From an uncultured Oscillospiraceae bacterium (GTDB lineage: Bacteria; Bacillota; Clostridia; Oscillospirales; Oscillospiraceae), in contig CAJOIC010000007.1 of the NCBI GenBank assembly GCA_905234625.1, positions 1 to 64,000 on the forward strand: a DNA stretch of 64,000 bases, read 5' to 3'. The position numbers and the translations under genes are program-made. This document shows, piece after piece, positions 19,055 to 29,135 of the stretch. The notes under the pieces were generated by a model, which did not search any database, had not been told where the DNA came from, and saw only the letters and a list, made by a program, of their open reading frames with translations. Each line of letters starts with the position of its first letter. Position 1 is the first letter of the stretch.

Positions 19055-21715
19055 TCAAACGCCCAGCTTTTCGGCTACGAAGTCGTCCACAACAGCCAGG
19101 GCATCGTCCGTTTTGAGGACGTTGGTGCCGCCGCCCATGGCGGAGTCCGGCTTGCCGCCGCCTTTGCCGCCGGCCACGGCGGAGACGGCCTTGATGATGT
19201 CCCCGGCCTTAACGCCCTTGGCCACGGCGTTCTTGCCGCAGACCGCCAGGAAGGAGACCTTCTCCCCGTTCACGGAGGCCAGCACGGCCACCACGTCCGG
19301 GTCCCGATCCCGCAGGAAGTCGCCCAGCTTGCGCAGGTCCTGGACCTCCATGTTGGAACGGGTGGCGGTGAGGACCTTCAGCTCGCCTATCTTCTTGGCG
19401 GAGAACAGGAAGCGGTCCACGTCCCCGGACAGGAGCTGATCCTTCAGCTTCTCCATATCCTGACGCATGGTCTTCATCTCCTGGAGGGTGCCCTCCATGC
19501 GGGAGATCAGCTCCGCGGGGCTGGTCTTCAGCAGGGCCGCGCCCTGGGCCAGCTTCCGGTAGGCCTCCTCCGCCTGATCCAGGAACACCTTGCCGGTAAC
19601 GGCCTCGATACGGCGCACGCCGGAGGCCACGGAGCTCTCGCTGACGATGCGGAAGGGGCCGATCTTCGCGGTATTGTCCACATGGGTGCCGCCGCAGAGC
19701 TCCACAGACCAGCCGCCCATGTCCACCACCCGGACCACGTCGCCGTACTTCTCGCCGAAGAGGGCCATAGCGCCCTTTTCCTGGGCCTGGGCAATGGGCA
19801 TCTCCTGGATGTCCACACCGTCGCCCTTGAGGATCTCCACGCTGACCTGACGGGCGGTCTCCATGATCTCCTCGTCCGTCATGGCGGAGAAGTGGGTGAA
19901 GTCGAACCGCAGGTGGTCAGGCTCCACGAAGGAGCCCGCCTGATGGACATGATCGCCCAGGATATTTTGAAGTGCCTTCTGCAGCAGATGCGTGGCGGAG
20001 TGGGCGCGGCAGATGGCCTCCCGGCGCTCCCGGTCCACCTCGGTCTTCACGGTGTCGCCCACCTTGAAGCCGCCGGAGACCACCTTGCCGTAGTGCAGGT
20101 ATTTGCCGGCGTTGTTCTTCTGGACGTCGGTCACCTCAAAGCGGCTGTCTCCCCGGAGGAACGCGCCGTGGTCGGCGGTCTGGCCGCCCATCTCGGCGTA
20201 GAAGGGGGTCTTGTCCAAAACGATGATGGCCTCCGCGCCGGTGGCGATCTCATGGGTGACCTCGTCGTTGATGACCATGGCGAGGACGGTCCCCTCTCCG
20301 GTGAGGGTCTCATAGCCGATGAACTCCGTGGGGGCATTGTCAAGGCCGAGGTCTATGCCCTTCCAGGCATCCTTACCGTCGCCCAGGGCGTCCCGGGCCA
20401 TCTGGCGCTGCTTCTCCATGAGCTCCTGGAAGCGGTCGGCGTCCACGGTCATGCCCTCCTCCTCGGCCATGTCGGTGGTCAGGTCCAGCGGGAAGCCGTA
20501 GGTATCGTGGAGCAGGAAGGCCGCGTCACCGGGGAAGCCGGTCTCGCCGTTTTTCTTGCACTCGGCCAGGGTCTCGGCGAAGATCCGCAGGCCGCCGTCG
20601 ATGGTGCGGCCGAAGTTTTCCTCCTCCACGAGGATGAGCTTCGTGATGTAGTCCTGCTTCTCCCGCAGGTCGGGGTAGGCGGACTCGTTCTCGTGGACCA
20701 CCATGTCCACCAGCTTGTACAGGAAGGGCTCCTTCATGCCCAGGAGCCGTCCGTGGCGGGCGGCACGGCGCAGCAGGCGGCGCAGCACATAGCCCCGGCC
20801 GTTGTTGGAGGGCATGACGCCGTCGCAGATCATCATGGTGGAGGCACGGATGTGGTCGGTGATGACCCGGAGGGACACGTCCATCTTGTGGCTCTGGCCG
20901 TAGGTGGCGCCGGTGAGCTTCGAGACCTCGTTCGTGATGTTCATGACGGTATCCACGTCGAAGAGGCTGTCCACATCCTGGCAGACCACGGCGAGGCGCT
21001 CAAGGCCCATACCGGTGTCGATGTTCTTCTGGGCGAGCTCGGTATAGTGGTCGTGGCCGTCGTTGTCGAACTGGGAGAAGACCACGTTCCAGACCTCCAT
21101 GTACCGGTCGCAGTCGCAGCCGACGGTGCAGGTGGGCTTGCCGCAGCCGTAGGCGGGGCCGCGGTCATAATAGATCTCGGAGCAGGGACCGCACGGGCCG
21201 GAGCCGTGCTCCCAGAAGTTATCCTCCTTGCCGAAGCGGAAGATCCGCTCCTCGGGGATGCCGACGACGTCCCGCCAGATGGCCGCGGCCTCATCGTCCG
21301 CAGGGGTGGTCTCGTTGCCGGCAAAGACGGAGGGATACAGCCGGTCCGGATCCAGGCCCACCCACTCGGGGCTGGTCAAAAACTCCCAGGCCCAGGGGAT
21401 GGCCTCCTTCTTGAAATAGTTGCCGAAGGAGAAGTTTCCGAGCATCTCGAAGTAGGTGCCGTGCCGGGCGGTCTTGCCGATATTCTCGATATCGCCGGTG
21501 CGGATGCACTTCTGGCAGGTGCAGACCCGGTGGCGGGGAGGCTCCTGCTCCCCGGTGAAGTAGGGCTTCATGGGCGCCATGCCGGAGTTGATGAGCAGAA
21601 GGCTCGGATCGTTCTGGGGGATCAGGGAGAAGCTGGGCAGACGCAGGTGATCCTTCGTCTCGAAGAAGGACAGGAACATCTCCCGCAGCTCGTTCAGACC
21701 GTATTTCTTTTCCAT
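19055..21715 (-). CDS. alaS: Alanyl-tRNA synthetase
   Basis: 886 aa; MEKKYGLNELREMFLSFFETKDHLRLPSFSLIPQNDPSLLLINSGMAPMKPYF; SATHLL, CGGTHVDNT. Confidence 0.97.
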   Translation of the reverse strand: MEKKYGLNELREMFLSFFETKDHLRLPSFSLIPQNDPSLLLINSGMAPMKPYFTGEQEPPRHRVCTCQKCIRTGDIENIGKTARHGTYFEMLGNFSFGNYFKKEAIPWAWEFLTSPEWVGLDPDRLYPSVFAGNETTPADDEAAAIWRDVVGIPEERIFRFGKEDNFWEHGSGPCGPCSEIYYDRGPAYGCGKPTCTVGCDCDRYMEVWNVVFSQFDNDGHDHYTELAQKNIDTGMGLERLAVVCQDVDSLFDVDTVMNITNEVSKLTGATYGQSHKMDVSLRVITDHIRASTMMICDGVMPSNNGRGYVLRRLLRRAARHGRLLGMKEPFLYKLVDMVVHENESAYPDLREKQDYITKLILVEEENFGRTIDGGLRIFAETLAECKKNGETGFPGDAAFLLHDTYGFPLDLTTDMAEEEGMTVDADRFQELMEKQRQMARDALGDGKDAWKGIDLGLDNAPTEFIGYETLTGEGTVLAMVINDEVTHEIATGAEAIIVLDKTPFYAEMGGQTADHGAFLRGDSRFEVTDVQKNNAGKYLHYGKVVSGGFKVGDTVKTEVDRERREAICRAHSATHLLQKALQNILGDHVHQAGSFVEPDHLRFDFTHFSAMTDEEIMETARQVSVEILKGDGVDIQEMPIAQAQEKGAMALFGEKYGDVVRVVDMGGWSVELCGGTHVDNTAKIGPFRIVSESSVASGVRRIEAVTGKVFLDQAEEAYRKLAQGAALLKTSPAELISRMEGTLQEMKTMRQDMEKLKDQLLSGDVDRFLFSAKKIGELKVLTATRSNMEVQDLRKLGDFLRDRDPDVVAVLASVNGEKVSFLAVCGKNAVAKGVKAGDIIKAVSAVAGGKGGGKPDSAMGGGTNVLKTDDALAVVDDFVAEKLGV

Positions 21716-21750
21716 TTCTTTCTACCTCTTATATCTTAGCTTTGATTCAT

Positions 21751-23457
21751 TCAGTCAATGGGGTGCTCCGCCTGGAAGGCCTGCTGCTCTTCAAGGCTGT
21801 TGAAGAAGCTTGTGACGCCGTCATAGGAGTACCAGTACCAGTAATTCGTATCATCGGGCTCGACAGCCGCCTGGATGGAGGCGAGGCCCGGGTTGCAGAT
21901 GGGTCCCGGGGTCAGGCCGGTGTACATATAGGTGTTGTAGGGATCGTCGATCTCCGTGTCGGCGATGGTCAGGGCGAAGGTGTTGGTGCCCTTGATATAG
22001 TTGATGGTACTGTCCAGACCCAGGGCCATGCCCGCGTTCAGACGGTTATAGATGACGGAGGCCATGATGGGCCGCTCGTCGTCGCTGCCGGCCTCCTTCT
22101 CGATATAGGAGGCGACGGTGAGCAGCTCGTGGACGGACAGCCCCCGGTTCGCCGCCTGCCGGCGGATCTCGTCCGTGAGCTTATTGTCCAGGTTCTGCAG
22201 GAAGCGGTTGATGGAGACGGCGGCGTCCTCGCCCTGGTAGAAATCGTAGGTATCCGGGAAGAGGTAGCCCTCCAGCCGGTTCTCGTCGCCCAGGGGACGG
22301 TCCTCCAGGAAGTCATAGTCGAAATCGAAGTTCGCCGCGGCGTCGTAAAGCTCCGACTTGTGGCAGATGTGGTTCTCCTCCAGGAGCGTGAAGACCTGCT
22401 CCACGGAATAGCCCTCGGGGAAGGTGACGCGGGTGATCTCCTGGTTGCCGGAACCGAACTGCAGCGCCGTGACCAGAGCGCGGTAGTCCAGCTCCGTGGA
22501 CACGTCGAAGGTGCCGGGGTCGATCTTCGTCTCCGCGTGGGAGAACTGAGAGAACAGCTTGAACAGCCATTTATACTCGATCATGCCCGCGTTCTTCAGG
22601 GCGTCCGCCACCTGGTCGATGTCCACCTTGATGGGGACCTCCTCTTCATCGATCTCCACGGTGGCGGGCTCGTCCCCCTCCGGCACGTACTCGTCGATGG
22701 TTACGATGGCGGACTTGGGCTCCTTGTTCAGGGCCAGCACGTCCGATGCGAACAGCCACGCCATGCAGGCGAGGATGATGCTCACGCTGATGACGAACAG
22801 GGCGTACAGGATGCCCCCGGCGATGCCGATCCGGCCGTACCGCCGGAAGCGGATGGGGAGATAGTCCCGCAACTCCGGCAGATCCTCATCGTCGGTATAA
22901 TCGTACTCGTCAAGCTCTGAGTCGTACACCAGCATCTGGTCCCCCCGCAGCTCCCGGCCCACCGTGACGGGGTCCGCCCTGCGCCGCACGGCGATGCGGC
23001 GGCGCTGGGCGGCGCTCAGGCGTTTTTTCTGTCCGGACGTCTGGGGCTTGGCAGAAGCGTCGCTCCGCTCCCGGGCAAGCTGAGAGAAATCGTCGTAGAC
23101 CTGCTGCTCCTGCGCCTGCTGCGGGGGCTCTGAGGCGGAGGCGCGGCGCTTGAAGGCATCGAACACGGCGTCCACCTTCTCCGCCCGCTCCTGCCGGGCC
23201 TGCTGTTCCTTTTTCTGGTTCGTCCGGAAGGCGGAGGCCAGGGCGTCCACCCGCTGGGCACGGTCCTCCGCCGGGTCAGGCTCCGGCTCCGGCGCGCGCA
23301 CCGGCGGGAAATCCCCGTCCAGATAGTCGTCGTCGAAGGTGAAGGCGGCCTCCTCCTCGGTCAGATCCTCCGGCTGGGCGCCGGGAAACTCGAACTCGGT
23401 ATCACCCGCGTCCGACCACTCAAAATCGTTATTCTTGTTCGGCGTATTGTCCGACAT
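21751..23457 (-). CDS. mltG: Endolytic murein transglycosylase with long N-terminal cytoplasmic extension
   Basis: VTFPEGYSVEQVF..., LTVASYIEKEAGSDDERPIMASVIYNRL, LTPGPICNPGLASIQAA; TM after ~210-residue charged region. Confidence 0.92.
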   Translation of the reverse strand: MSDNTPNKNNDFEWSDAGDTEFEFPGAQPEDLTEEEAAFTFDDDYLDGDFPPVRAPEPEPDPAEDRAQRVDALASAFRTNQKKEQQARQERAEKVDAVFDAFKRRASASEPPQQAQEQQVYDDFSQLARERSDASAKPQTSGQKKRLSAAQRRRIAVRRRADPVTVGRELRGDQMLVYDSELDEYDYTDDEDLPELRDYLPIRFRRYGRIGIAGGILYALFVISVSIILACMAWLFASDVLALNKEPKSAIVTIDEYVPEGDEPATVEIDEEEVPIKVDIDQVADALKNAGMIEYKWLFKLFSQFSHAETKIDPGTFDVSTELDYRALVTALQFGSGNQEITRVTFPEGYSVEQVFTLLEENHICHKSELYDAAANFDFDYDFLEDRPLGDENRLEGYLFPDTYDFYQGEDAAVSINRFLQNLDNKLTDEIRRQAANRGLSVHELLTVASYIEKEAGSDDERPIMASVIYNRLNAGMALGLDSTINYIKGTNTFALTIADTEIDDPYNTYMYTGLTPGPICNPGLASIQAAVEPDDTNYWYWYSYDGVTSFFNSLEEQQAFQAEHPID

Positions 23458-23606
23458 GGGAACACTCCTTTATTTTAGCCTCTCTCCCTCATTCACCCCG
23501 GACGGGCCCTTGACATAGTATGGCTCGGACGGGACGCGCCGCGTCTCCACCGCGCGGAGAGCGGTCACGAAGATCATTTCTGTGCGCGGAGAAAGGGTAA
23601 CACATT

Positions 23607-23739
23607 ATGTTCTGCAATTCCTGCAATTCCGGCTGGCTCTGGATCATCATCATCCTCATCCTCCTGTTCGCCGCCGGCGGCAACGGCTGGGGCGGCTGCG
23701 GCTGCGGACAACAACGGCTGCGGCTGCGGCTGCAACTGA
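23607..23739 (+). pseudogene. Small Gly/Cys-rich membrane protein, apparent +1 frameshift
   Basis: MFCNSCNSGWLWIIIILILLFAAGGNGWGGCGCG then, removing one base, NNGCGCGCN*; precedes a stop at 23739. Confidence 0.5.
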
Positions 23740-23767
23740 GGTCGATCCGGACCATCCGGGCGGGGCT

Positions 23768-24442
23768 CTATATGAGCCCCGTTTCTTTGATGATGGAGAA
23801 GATCTCGTCGTTTTTCTCCTGCTTCTCACGTTCGGCGCCGTCCTTCAGCCAGTCGATACGCCGCCAGCCGTAATGCTCGCAGGCGAACCGGCCCGTCCTC
23901 AGACAGGCCCGGAGATAGTCGACGTCCTTCTCGTGGATATCGGCGTGGGTGTGGTGCTTCGCCTCCCGGCGGCGCATCCGCGCCACGGAGGTCTCGATGT
24001 CCACATCGAGATACAACACGAGATCCGGCTTCGGCAGCTCCAGGCGGACGTGCTCGAAATCGTACAGCCAGTCCAGGAAGGCGGGGAGGTCCTTCTCCGC
24101 CACCTTGCAGCCCTGGTGGACCGCGTTGGAGGTGGTGTACCGGTCCGAGAGGATGAGGCCGCCGCTCTCATAGAAGCCGCCCCAGTCCTGCTTATAGGAG
24201 GCGTACCGGTCCGCGGCAAAGAAGGTGGCCGCGGCGCAGGCGTTCACGTCCGACGGCCTGTCCCCGAAGGCGCCGTTCAGATACAGGCGGATGAGGGTGG
24301 AGGATTCCTCCCCGTACCGCGGGAACACCGTACTGTAAAACGGGATATTTTCTTTCTGGAACCGCTCCGTCAGCATCCGGTACTGGGTGGATTTCCCGCT
24401 GCCGTCGATGCCCTCCAGAACGATGAGCTTACCTTTTTTCAT
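23768..24442 (-). CDS. tmk: Thymidylate kinase
   Basis: KKGKLIVLEGIDGSGKSTQYRML. Confidence 0.9.
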   Translation of the reverse strand: MKKGKLIVLEGIDGSGKSTQYRMLTERFQKENIPFYSTVFPRYGEESSTLIRLYLNGAFGDRPSDVNACAAATFFAADRYASYKQDWGGFYESGGLILSDRYTTSNAVHQGCKVAEKDLPAFLDWLYDFEHVRLELPKPDLVLYLDVDIETSVARMRRREAKHHTHADIHEKDVDYLRACLRTGRFACEHYGWRRIDWLKDGAEREKQEKNDEIFSIIKETGLI

Positions 24443-25143
24443 GTCTCTTTCCCCGTGATCACGGCCCACACGAACCCCACAAGGCTCAGCTGCCGGAAAA
24501 AGCGCTTCGGCTGCCGCAGCAGCCGGTATAACCATTCAAGCCCCCGCTGACGCCACCGGAGCGGCGCCCGGGGCACCGTGCCCGCCAGAACGTCCACCGA
24601 GCCGCCCAGGCCGATCATGAGCCCCACCGGCAGGTCCCGGTGGGACGCCATCCAGAGCTCCTGCTTCGGCGCGCCGAGGCACACCAGAAGAAGGTCCGGT
24701 CTTGTCTGTCCGATCTCCGCCGTCAGGGGGCGCTCGTCGGTAAAATAGCCGTCGTGACAGCCGGCGATCTCAACGCCCGGGAAGCGCTCCGTCAGCGTCC
24801 GCGCGGCCTTCTCCGCCGCGCCGGGCTTCCCGCCCAGGATAAAAACGCTGCCGGTGAACCGCTCCATAAAGGCCAGCAGGAAATCGTACCCCGCCACCCG
24901 TTGGGGCAGGGGGCGGCCAAGCCGCTTCGACGCCCAGACCACGCCCGTACCGTCCGCCAGGACGAGATCGGCCCCGTTCAGCGCATCCATCACCGCCGGG
25001 TCCCTCCGGGCCGCCATGACGATCTCCGGATTGGGGGTGCATACATACGCCCTCCGGCGCGCCATGAGCTCCCCGGCCCGGGCCACGGCTTCGTCCACGG
25101 TGACGGCGTCGAAGCCCACGCCCAGGACCTCTGTCCGGCTCAT
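24439..25143 (-). CDS. WecG/TagA/CpsF family glycosyltransferase
   Basis: CTPNPEIVMAARRDPAVMDALNGADLVLADGTGVVWASK. Confidence 0.92.
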   Translation of the reverse strand: MSRTEVLGVGFDAVTVDEAVARAGELMARRRAYVCTPNPEIVMAARRDPAVMDALNGADLVLADGTGVVWASKRLGRPLPQRVAGYDFLLAFMERFTGSVFILGGKPGAAEKAARTLTERFPGVEIAGCHDGYFTDERPLTAEIGQTRPDLLLVCLGAPKQELWMASHRDLPVGLMIGLGGSVDVLAGTVPRAPLRWRQRGLEWLYRLLRQPKRFFRQLSLVGFVWAVITGKET

Positions 25144-25856
25144 AGCTGGGAGAACACCTCGCCAATGTTGCCTCGGACGATGAGGTCCGCCTCACTGTCC
25201 CGGGGGGTGACGCCCCGGTTCACCAGGACGAGCTTATGGCCGCGGTAGTAGTTGATGAGGCCCGCGGCAGGATAGACGTTCAGGCTGGTGCCGCCGATGA
25301 TGAGCATATCCGCGTTCGCAATATACCGCACACTGCGCTCCAGGACATCCTGGTCCAGGGCCTCCTCGTACAGCACCACGTCCGGGCGGACGACGCCGCC
25401 GCAGGAGCACAGGGGCACGCCCTCGCAGTCGTTGATATAGGATGGATCGTAGACCTTCCGGCAGCGGGAGCAGTAGCACCGGTGGGTGGAGCCGTGGAGC
25501 TCCAGGACCTCCCGGCTTCCCGCGGCCTGGTGCAGCCCGTCGATGTTCTGGGTCAGGATCGCCTTGAGCTTTCCCTCCCGCTCCCACTCGGCCAGGCGCA
25601 GATGCGCGGCGTTGGGCTTCGCGCCGCGGATGACCAGCTTTTCGTGGTAGAACCGGTAGAACTCCTTGGGGTCCCGCTCAAAGAAGGAGTGGGAGAGGAT
25701 GGTCTCCGGGGGATAGGCCCATTTCTGGTTGTACAGCCCGTCCACGCTGCGGAAGTCGGGGATGCCGCTCTCCGTGGACACGCCCGCACCGCCGAAAAAA
25801 ACGATATTGCCGCTCTCCGCTACCCAGGCGCGCAGCGTCTCGATCGCCTGATCCAT
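25140..25856 (-). CDS. NAD-dependent protein deacylase (sirtuin)
   Basis: IVFFGGAGVSTESGIPDFRS, TQNIDGLHQAAG, zinc Cys motif CSRC...CSCGG. Confidence 0.95.
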   Translation of the reverse strand: MDQAIETLRAWVAESGNIVFFGGAGVSTESGIPDFRSVDGLYNQKWAYPPETILSHSFFERDPKEFYRFYHEKLVIRGAKPNAAHLRLAEWEREGKLKAILTQNIDGLHQAAGSREVLELHGSTHRCYCSRCRKVYDPSYINDCEGVPLCSCGGVVRPDVVLYEEALDQDVLERSVRYIANADMLIIGGTSLNVYPAAGLINYYRGHKLVLVNRGVTPRDSEADLIVRGNIGEVFSQL

Positions 25857-25925
25857 GCGCTTATACCCCACTTTCTGCCAGTATATCAATTTATTATAAT
25901 ATATCCAGTTGGGAAATTCAATAAA

Positions 25926-25962
25926 AACAAAAAAAGAACACACGGGAGAAATCCCGTGTGCT
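25926..25962 (-). terminator. Intrinsic terminator of rpsU
   Basis: minus strand gagcacacgggatttctcccgtgtgttctttttttg. Confidence 0.9.
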
Positions 25963-25975
25963 CTCTATGGATCGA

Positions 25976-26158
25976 TCAATAACGCTTATGTTTGTTCTTG
26001 CGAGCGGCCTCGGACTTCTTGCGGCGCTTGACGCTGGGGCTCTGATAGTACTCCTTGCGGCGCAGATCGTTCATGACGCCGGACTTCTGGCAGCTCCGCT
26101 TAAAGCGTTTGAGCGCGTTGTCGAGAGATTCGCCCTCTTTCACACGGATTTCAGACAT
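25976..26158 (-). CDS. rpsU: 30S ribosomal protein S21
   Basis: [38 protein letters not shown]. Confidence 0.97.
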   Translation of the reverse strand: MSEIRVKEGESLDNALKRFKRSCQKSGVMNDLRRKEYYQSPSVKRRKKSEAARKNKHKRY

Positions 26159-26223
26159 TTGTTTTTCCCTCCTCTCGAATACGCCTCATGTTCTTGATAG
26201 CTTACTAAATATGAACCTTGCAT

Positions 26224-26252
26224 ATTATAATTGGTTCGACCCATGTTGTCAA
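26224..26252 (-). promoter_or_regulatory. Consensus promoter for rpsU
   Basis: minus strand TTGACA-17 nt-TATAAT. Confidence 0.85.
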
Positions 26253-26259
26253 GAAATTC

Positions 26260-28752
26260 TTACTTCCCGGGCTTCAAAATCAGGTTGACGAGCTTGTTTT
26301 TCACCACGATGGTGCGGATAAGCTCCATGCCCTCCATGGCCTTGACCACCTTGGGATCGGCCTTGGCGGCCTCTACGACGATCTCGTCCTCCGCGTCGGC
26401 GGGGACGGTGACGGTGGAGCGGACCTTGCCGTTGATCTGGATGGCCAGCTCCTTCGTGGCCTCGACCATCTTGGACTCGTCGTACGCAGGCCAGGGCTGC
26501 TCCATGGCATAGCCCTCGAAGCCCTGGATCTCCCACAGCTCCTCGCAGAAGTGAGGCGCGAAGGGGCTCAGCAGCAGGAGCAGCGTCTTCATGTCACCCC
26601 GGCTGGGCTTTGTGTCATAGAACTGGTTCACCAGGGCCATCATGGCGGCGATGGCGGTGTTGAACTTCATCTCCTCGATATCCTCGGAGACCTTCTTGAC
26701 GGTGCGGTGGACGGCGGCCTCGTTGGCGGCGGAGAGCTCGTCGCCCTCCAGCCGGCCCTCCGCCAGGGCCCAGATGCGATCCAGGAAGCGCTTGCAGCCC
26801 TTGACGGCATTGTCGGACCAGGTGGCGGTCTTCTCGAAGTCGCCGATGAACATGGTGTACAGCCGCAGGGTGTCCGCGCCGAACTCCTTCACCACATCGT
26901 CGGGATTGACCACGTTCCCCAGGGACTTGGACATCTTCACGGCGGGACGCTGGGCCTCCGCGCCATACTTGCGGATCATCTCATCCTTCTCCTCCTGGGT
27001 GGAGAAATTACCCACATAGTGGGGGTTCTTGCCCAGGATCATGCCGTGGCTGGTGCGCTTGGCGTAGGGCTCCTTGGTGGGGACCACGCCGATATCGTAC
27101 AGGAACTTATGCCAGAACCGGGAATAGAGCAGATGGAGGGTGGTATGCTCCATGCCGCCGTTGTACCAGTCCACGGGAGACCAGTACTGCAGAGCCTCGG
27201 GGGAGGCGATGCCGGTGTCGCAGTCGGGGTCCATATACCGCAGGAAGTACCAGCTGGAGCCCGCCCACTGGGGCATGGTGTCGGTCTCACGCTCGGCGTC
27301 GCCGCCGCACTTCGGGCACTTGCACTCCACCCAGGAGCGCATCTTGGACAGGGGGCTCTCGCCGGTGTCGGTGGGCTCATAGCTCTCCACCTCCGGCAGG
27401 AGGATGGGAAGCTCCTCCTCCGGCACGGGGACCCAGCCGCAGGACGGGCACTTCACCATGGGGATGGGCTCGCCCCAGTACCGCTGGCGGGAGAACACCC
27501 AGTCCCGGAGCTTGAAGTTCACCTTGCGCTCGCCGATGCCCTTCTCCTCCAGCCAGGAGATCATCTTCTCCTTGGCCTCCTCCACGGGCAGGCCGTTGAG
27601 GAATCCGGAGTTCACAAGCATCCCGGTCTCGCAGTCGGTGTAGGCCTCCTTCTCCACATCGCCGCCGGCAACGACCTCGATGATGGGCAGGTCAAAGGCC
27701 TTGGCGAAGTCCCAGTCGCGGTCATCATGGCCGGGGACGGCCATGATGGCGCCGGTGCCGTAGGTGGCCAGGACATAGTCGGAGATGAAGATGGGGATCT
27801 CCTCCCCGTTCACAGGGTTGACAGCGGCGACGCCGTCCAGGCGCACGCCGGTCTTCTCTTTTACAAGCTCCGTGCGCTCGAACTCGGACTTGCGGGCAGC
27901 GGCGGCCTGGTAGGCCTCCACCTCCGCCGCGTTCTTCAGCAGGGGCTTCCACTTCTCAATAAGAGCGTGCTCCGGCGCCATGACCATATACGTCGCGCCG
28001 AAGAGCGTGTCGCAGCGGGTGGTGAAGATGCGCATGGTATCGCCCGCCGTGGTGGCAAAGTCCACCTCCGCGCCCTCGGACCGGCCGATCCAGTTGCGCT
28101 GCTGGGTCTTCACACGCTCGATGAAGTCCACGTCGTCCAGGTCGTCGATGAGCCGCTGGGCATAGGCGGTGATCTTCAGCATCCACTGACTCTTTTCCTT
28201 CTGCACCACCTCGGAGCCGCAGCGCTCGCAAACGCCGTTCACGACCTCTTCGTTTGCCAGGACGCACTTGCAGGAGGTGCACCAGTTCACGGGCATGGTG
28301 GCCTTGTACGCCAGACCGTGCTTCCAGAGCTGGAGAAAGATCCATTGGGTCCATTTATAGTACTTCGGGTCGGTGGTATCCACCACCCGGTCCCAGTCGA
28401 AGCCGAAGCCCAGCATCTTGAGCTGCTCCGTGAAGTGGGCGATGTTCTGCTTCGTCACCTCGGCGGGATGCATATGGTTTTTGATGGCAAAGTTCTCCGT
28501 GGGAAGACCGAAGGCGTCGTACCCCATGGGGAACAGGACGTTGTAGCCCTGCATCCGGCGCTTGCGGGAGACGATGTCCATGGCCGTGTAGGGCCGGGGA
28601 TGGCCTACGTGCAGGCCCTGTCCCGAGGGGTAGGGGAACTCGATCAGGCCATAGAACTTGGGCCGGGGATCGCCGGTCTTCGCCGCGTAGGGCTTCTCGA
28701 CCTCCCAGCGGTCCTGCCATTTCTTCTCAATCGTTTTAAAATCGTATGCCAT
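26260..28752 (-). CDS. leuS: Leucyl-tRNA synthetase
   Basis: 830 aa; [39 protein letters not shown]. Confidence 0.97.
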   Translation of the reverse strand: MAYDFKTIEKKWQDRWEVEKPYAAKTGDPRPKFYGLIEFPYPSGQGLHVGHPRPYTAMDIVSRKRRMQGYNVLFPMGYDAFGLPTENFAIKNHMHPAEVTKQNIAHFTEQLKMLGFGFDWDRVVDTTDPKYYKWTQWIFLQLWKHGLAYKATMPVNWCTSCKCVLANEEVVNGVCERCGSEVVQKEKSQWMLKITAYAQRLIDDLDDVDFIERVKTQQRNWIGRSEGAEVDFATTAGDTMRIFTTRCDTLFGATYMVMAPEHALIEKWKPLLKNAAEVEAYQAAAARKSEFERTELVKEKTGVRLDGVAAVNPVNGEEIPIFISDYVLATYGTGAIMAVPGHDDRDWDFAKAFDLPIIEVVAGGDVEKEAYTDCETGMLVNSGFLNGLPVEEAKEKMISWLEEKGIGERKVNFKLRDWVFSRQRYWGEPIPMVKCPSCGWVPVPEEELPILLPEVESYEPTDTGESPLSKMRSWVECKCPKCGGDAERETDTMPQWAGSSWYFLRYMDPDCDTGIASPEALQYWSPVDWYNGGMEHTTLHLLYSRFWHKFLYDIGVVPTKEPYAKRTSHGMILGKNPHYVGNFSTQEEKDEMIRKYGAEAQRPAVKMSKSLGNVVNPDDVVKEFGADTLRLYTMFIGDFEKTATWSDNAVKGCKRFLDRIWALAEGRLEGDELSAANEAAVHRTVKKVSEDIEEMKFNTAIAAMMALVNQFYDTKPSRGDMKTLLLLLSPFAPHFCEELWEIQGFEGYAMEQPWPAYDESKMVEATKELAIQINGKVRSTVTVPADAEDEIVVEAAKADPKVVKAMEGMELIRTIVVKNKLVNLILKPGK

Positions 28753-28756
28753 CTCG

Positions 28757-29119
28757 TTATGCCTCTTCCTTGATGATTTCGGAAATATCGATCTCCTGGG
28801 CGTCGTCCCAGAGACGCTCCAGGTTATAGAACGCGCGGGTCTCCTTCTGGAAGATGTGGACGATGAGACTGCCGAAGTCCAGGAGCAGCCAGTTGGAGTT
28901 GCGGTAGCCCTCCCGCCGGATGGGGGGCAGCCCCGCCATGGACAGGCGCTTGTCCACCTCGTCGTACAGGGTGCGGACGTGGGTGGTGGAGTTTGCCGTG
29001 CAGATCACGAAATAGTCGGCGAGGACGGTGAGCTCCTCGGTCTTCAGAAGGCGGATATCCGCGCCCTGCTTGTCGTCCAGGGCCTTGACCGCCAGCTTTG
29101 CCGCTTCAAAAGGTTCCAT
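28757..29119 (-). CDS. rsfS: Ribosomal silencing factor RsfS
   Basis: [43 protein letters not shown]. Confidence 0.93.
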   Translation of the reverse strand: MEPFEAAKLAVKALDDKQGADIRLLKTEELTVLADYFVICTANSTTHVRTLYDEVDKRLSMAGLPPIRREGYRNSNWLLLDFGSLIVHIFQKETRAFYNLERLWDDAQEIDISEIIKEEA

Positions 29120-29135
29120 AGTATTCTCCCTTGTA

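Noticed and set aside
19682-21739. 685-aa plus-strand ORF opposite alaS (likewise 26218-28773, 31549-35964, 39764-41722, 43778-45790, 45867-47753, 17586-19439, 10309-11736, 6026-7318)
   Set aside because: Long open frames antisense to clearly recognised genes in GC-rich DNA; compositions (runs of G/H/L/V/D) are typical of shadow frames and no domain motif was seen
21716-21750. T-box upstream of alaS or leuS
   Set aside because: Gaps to upstream genes are only tens of nucleotides or less (mltG lies downstream of alaS; rsfS abuts leuS), with no specifier/antiterminator structure seen
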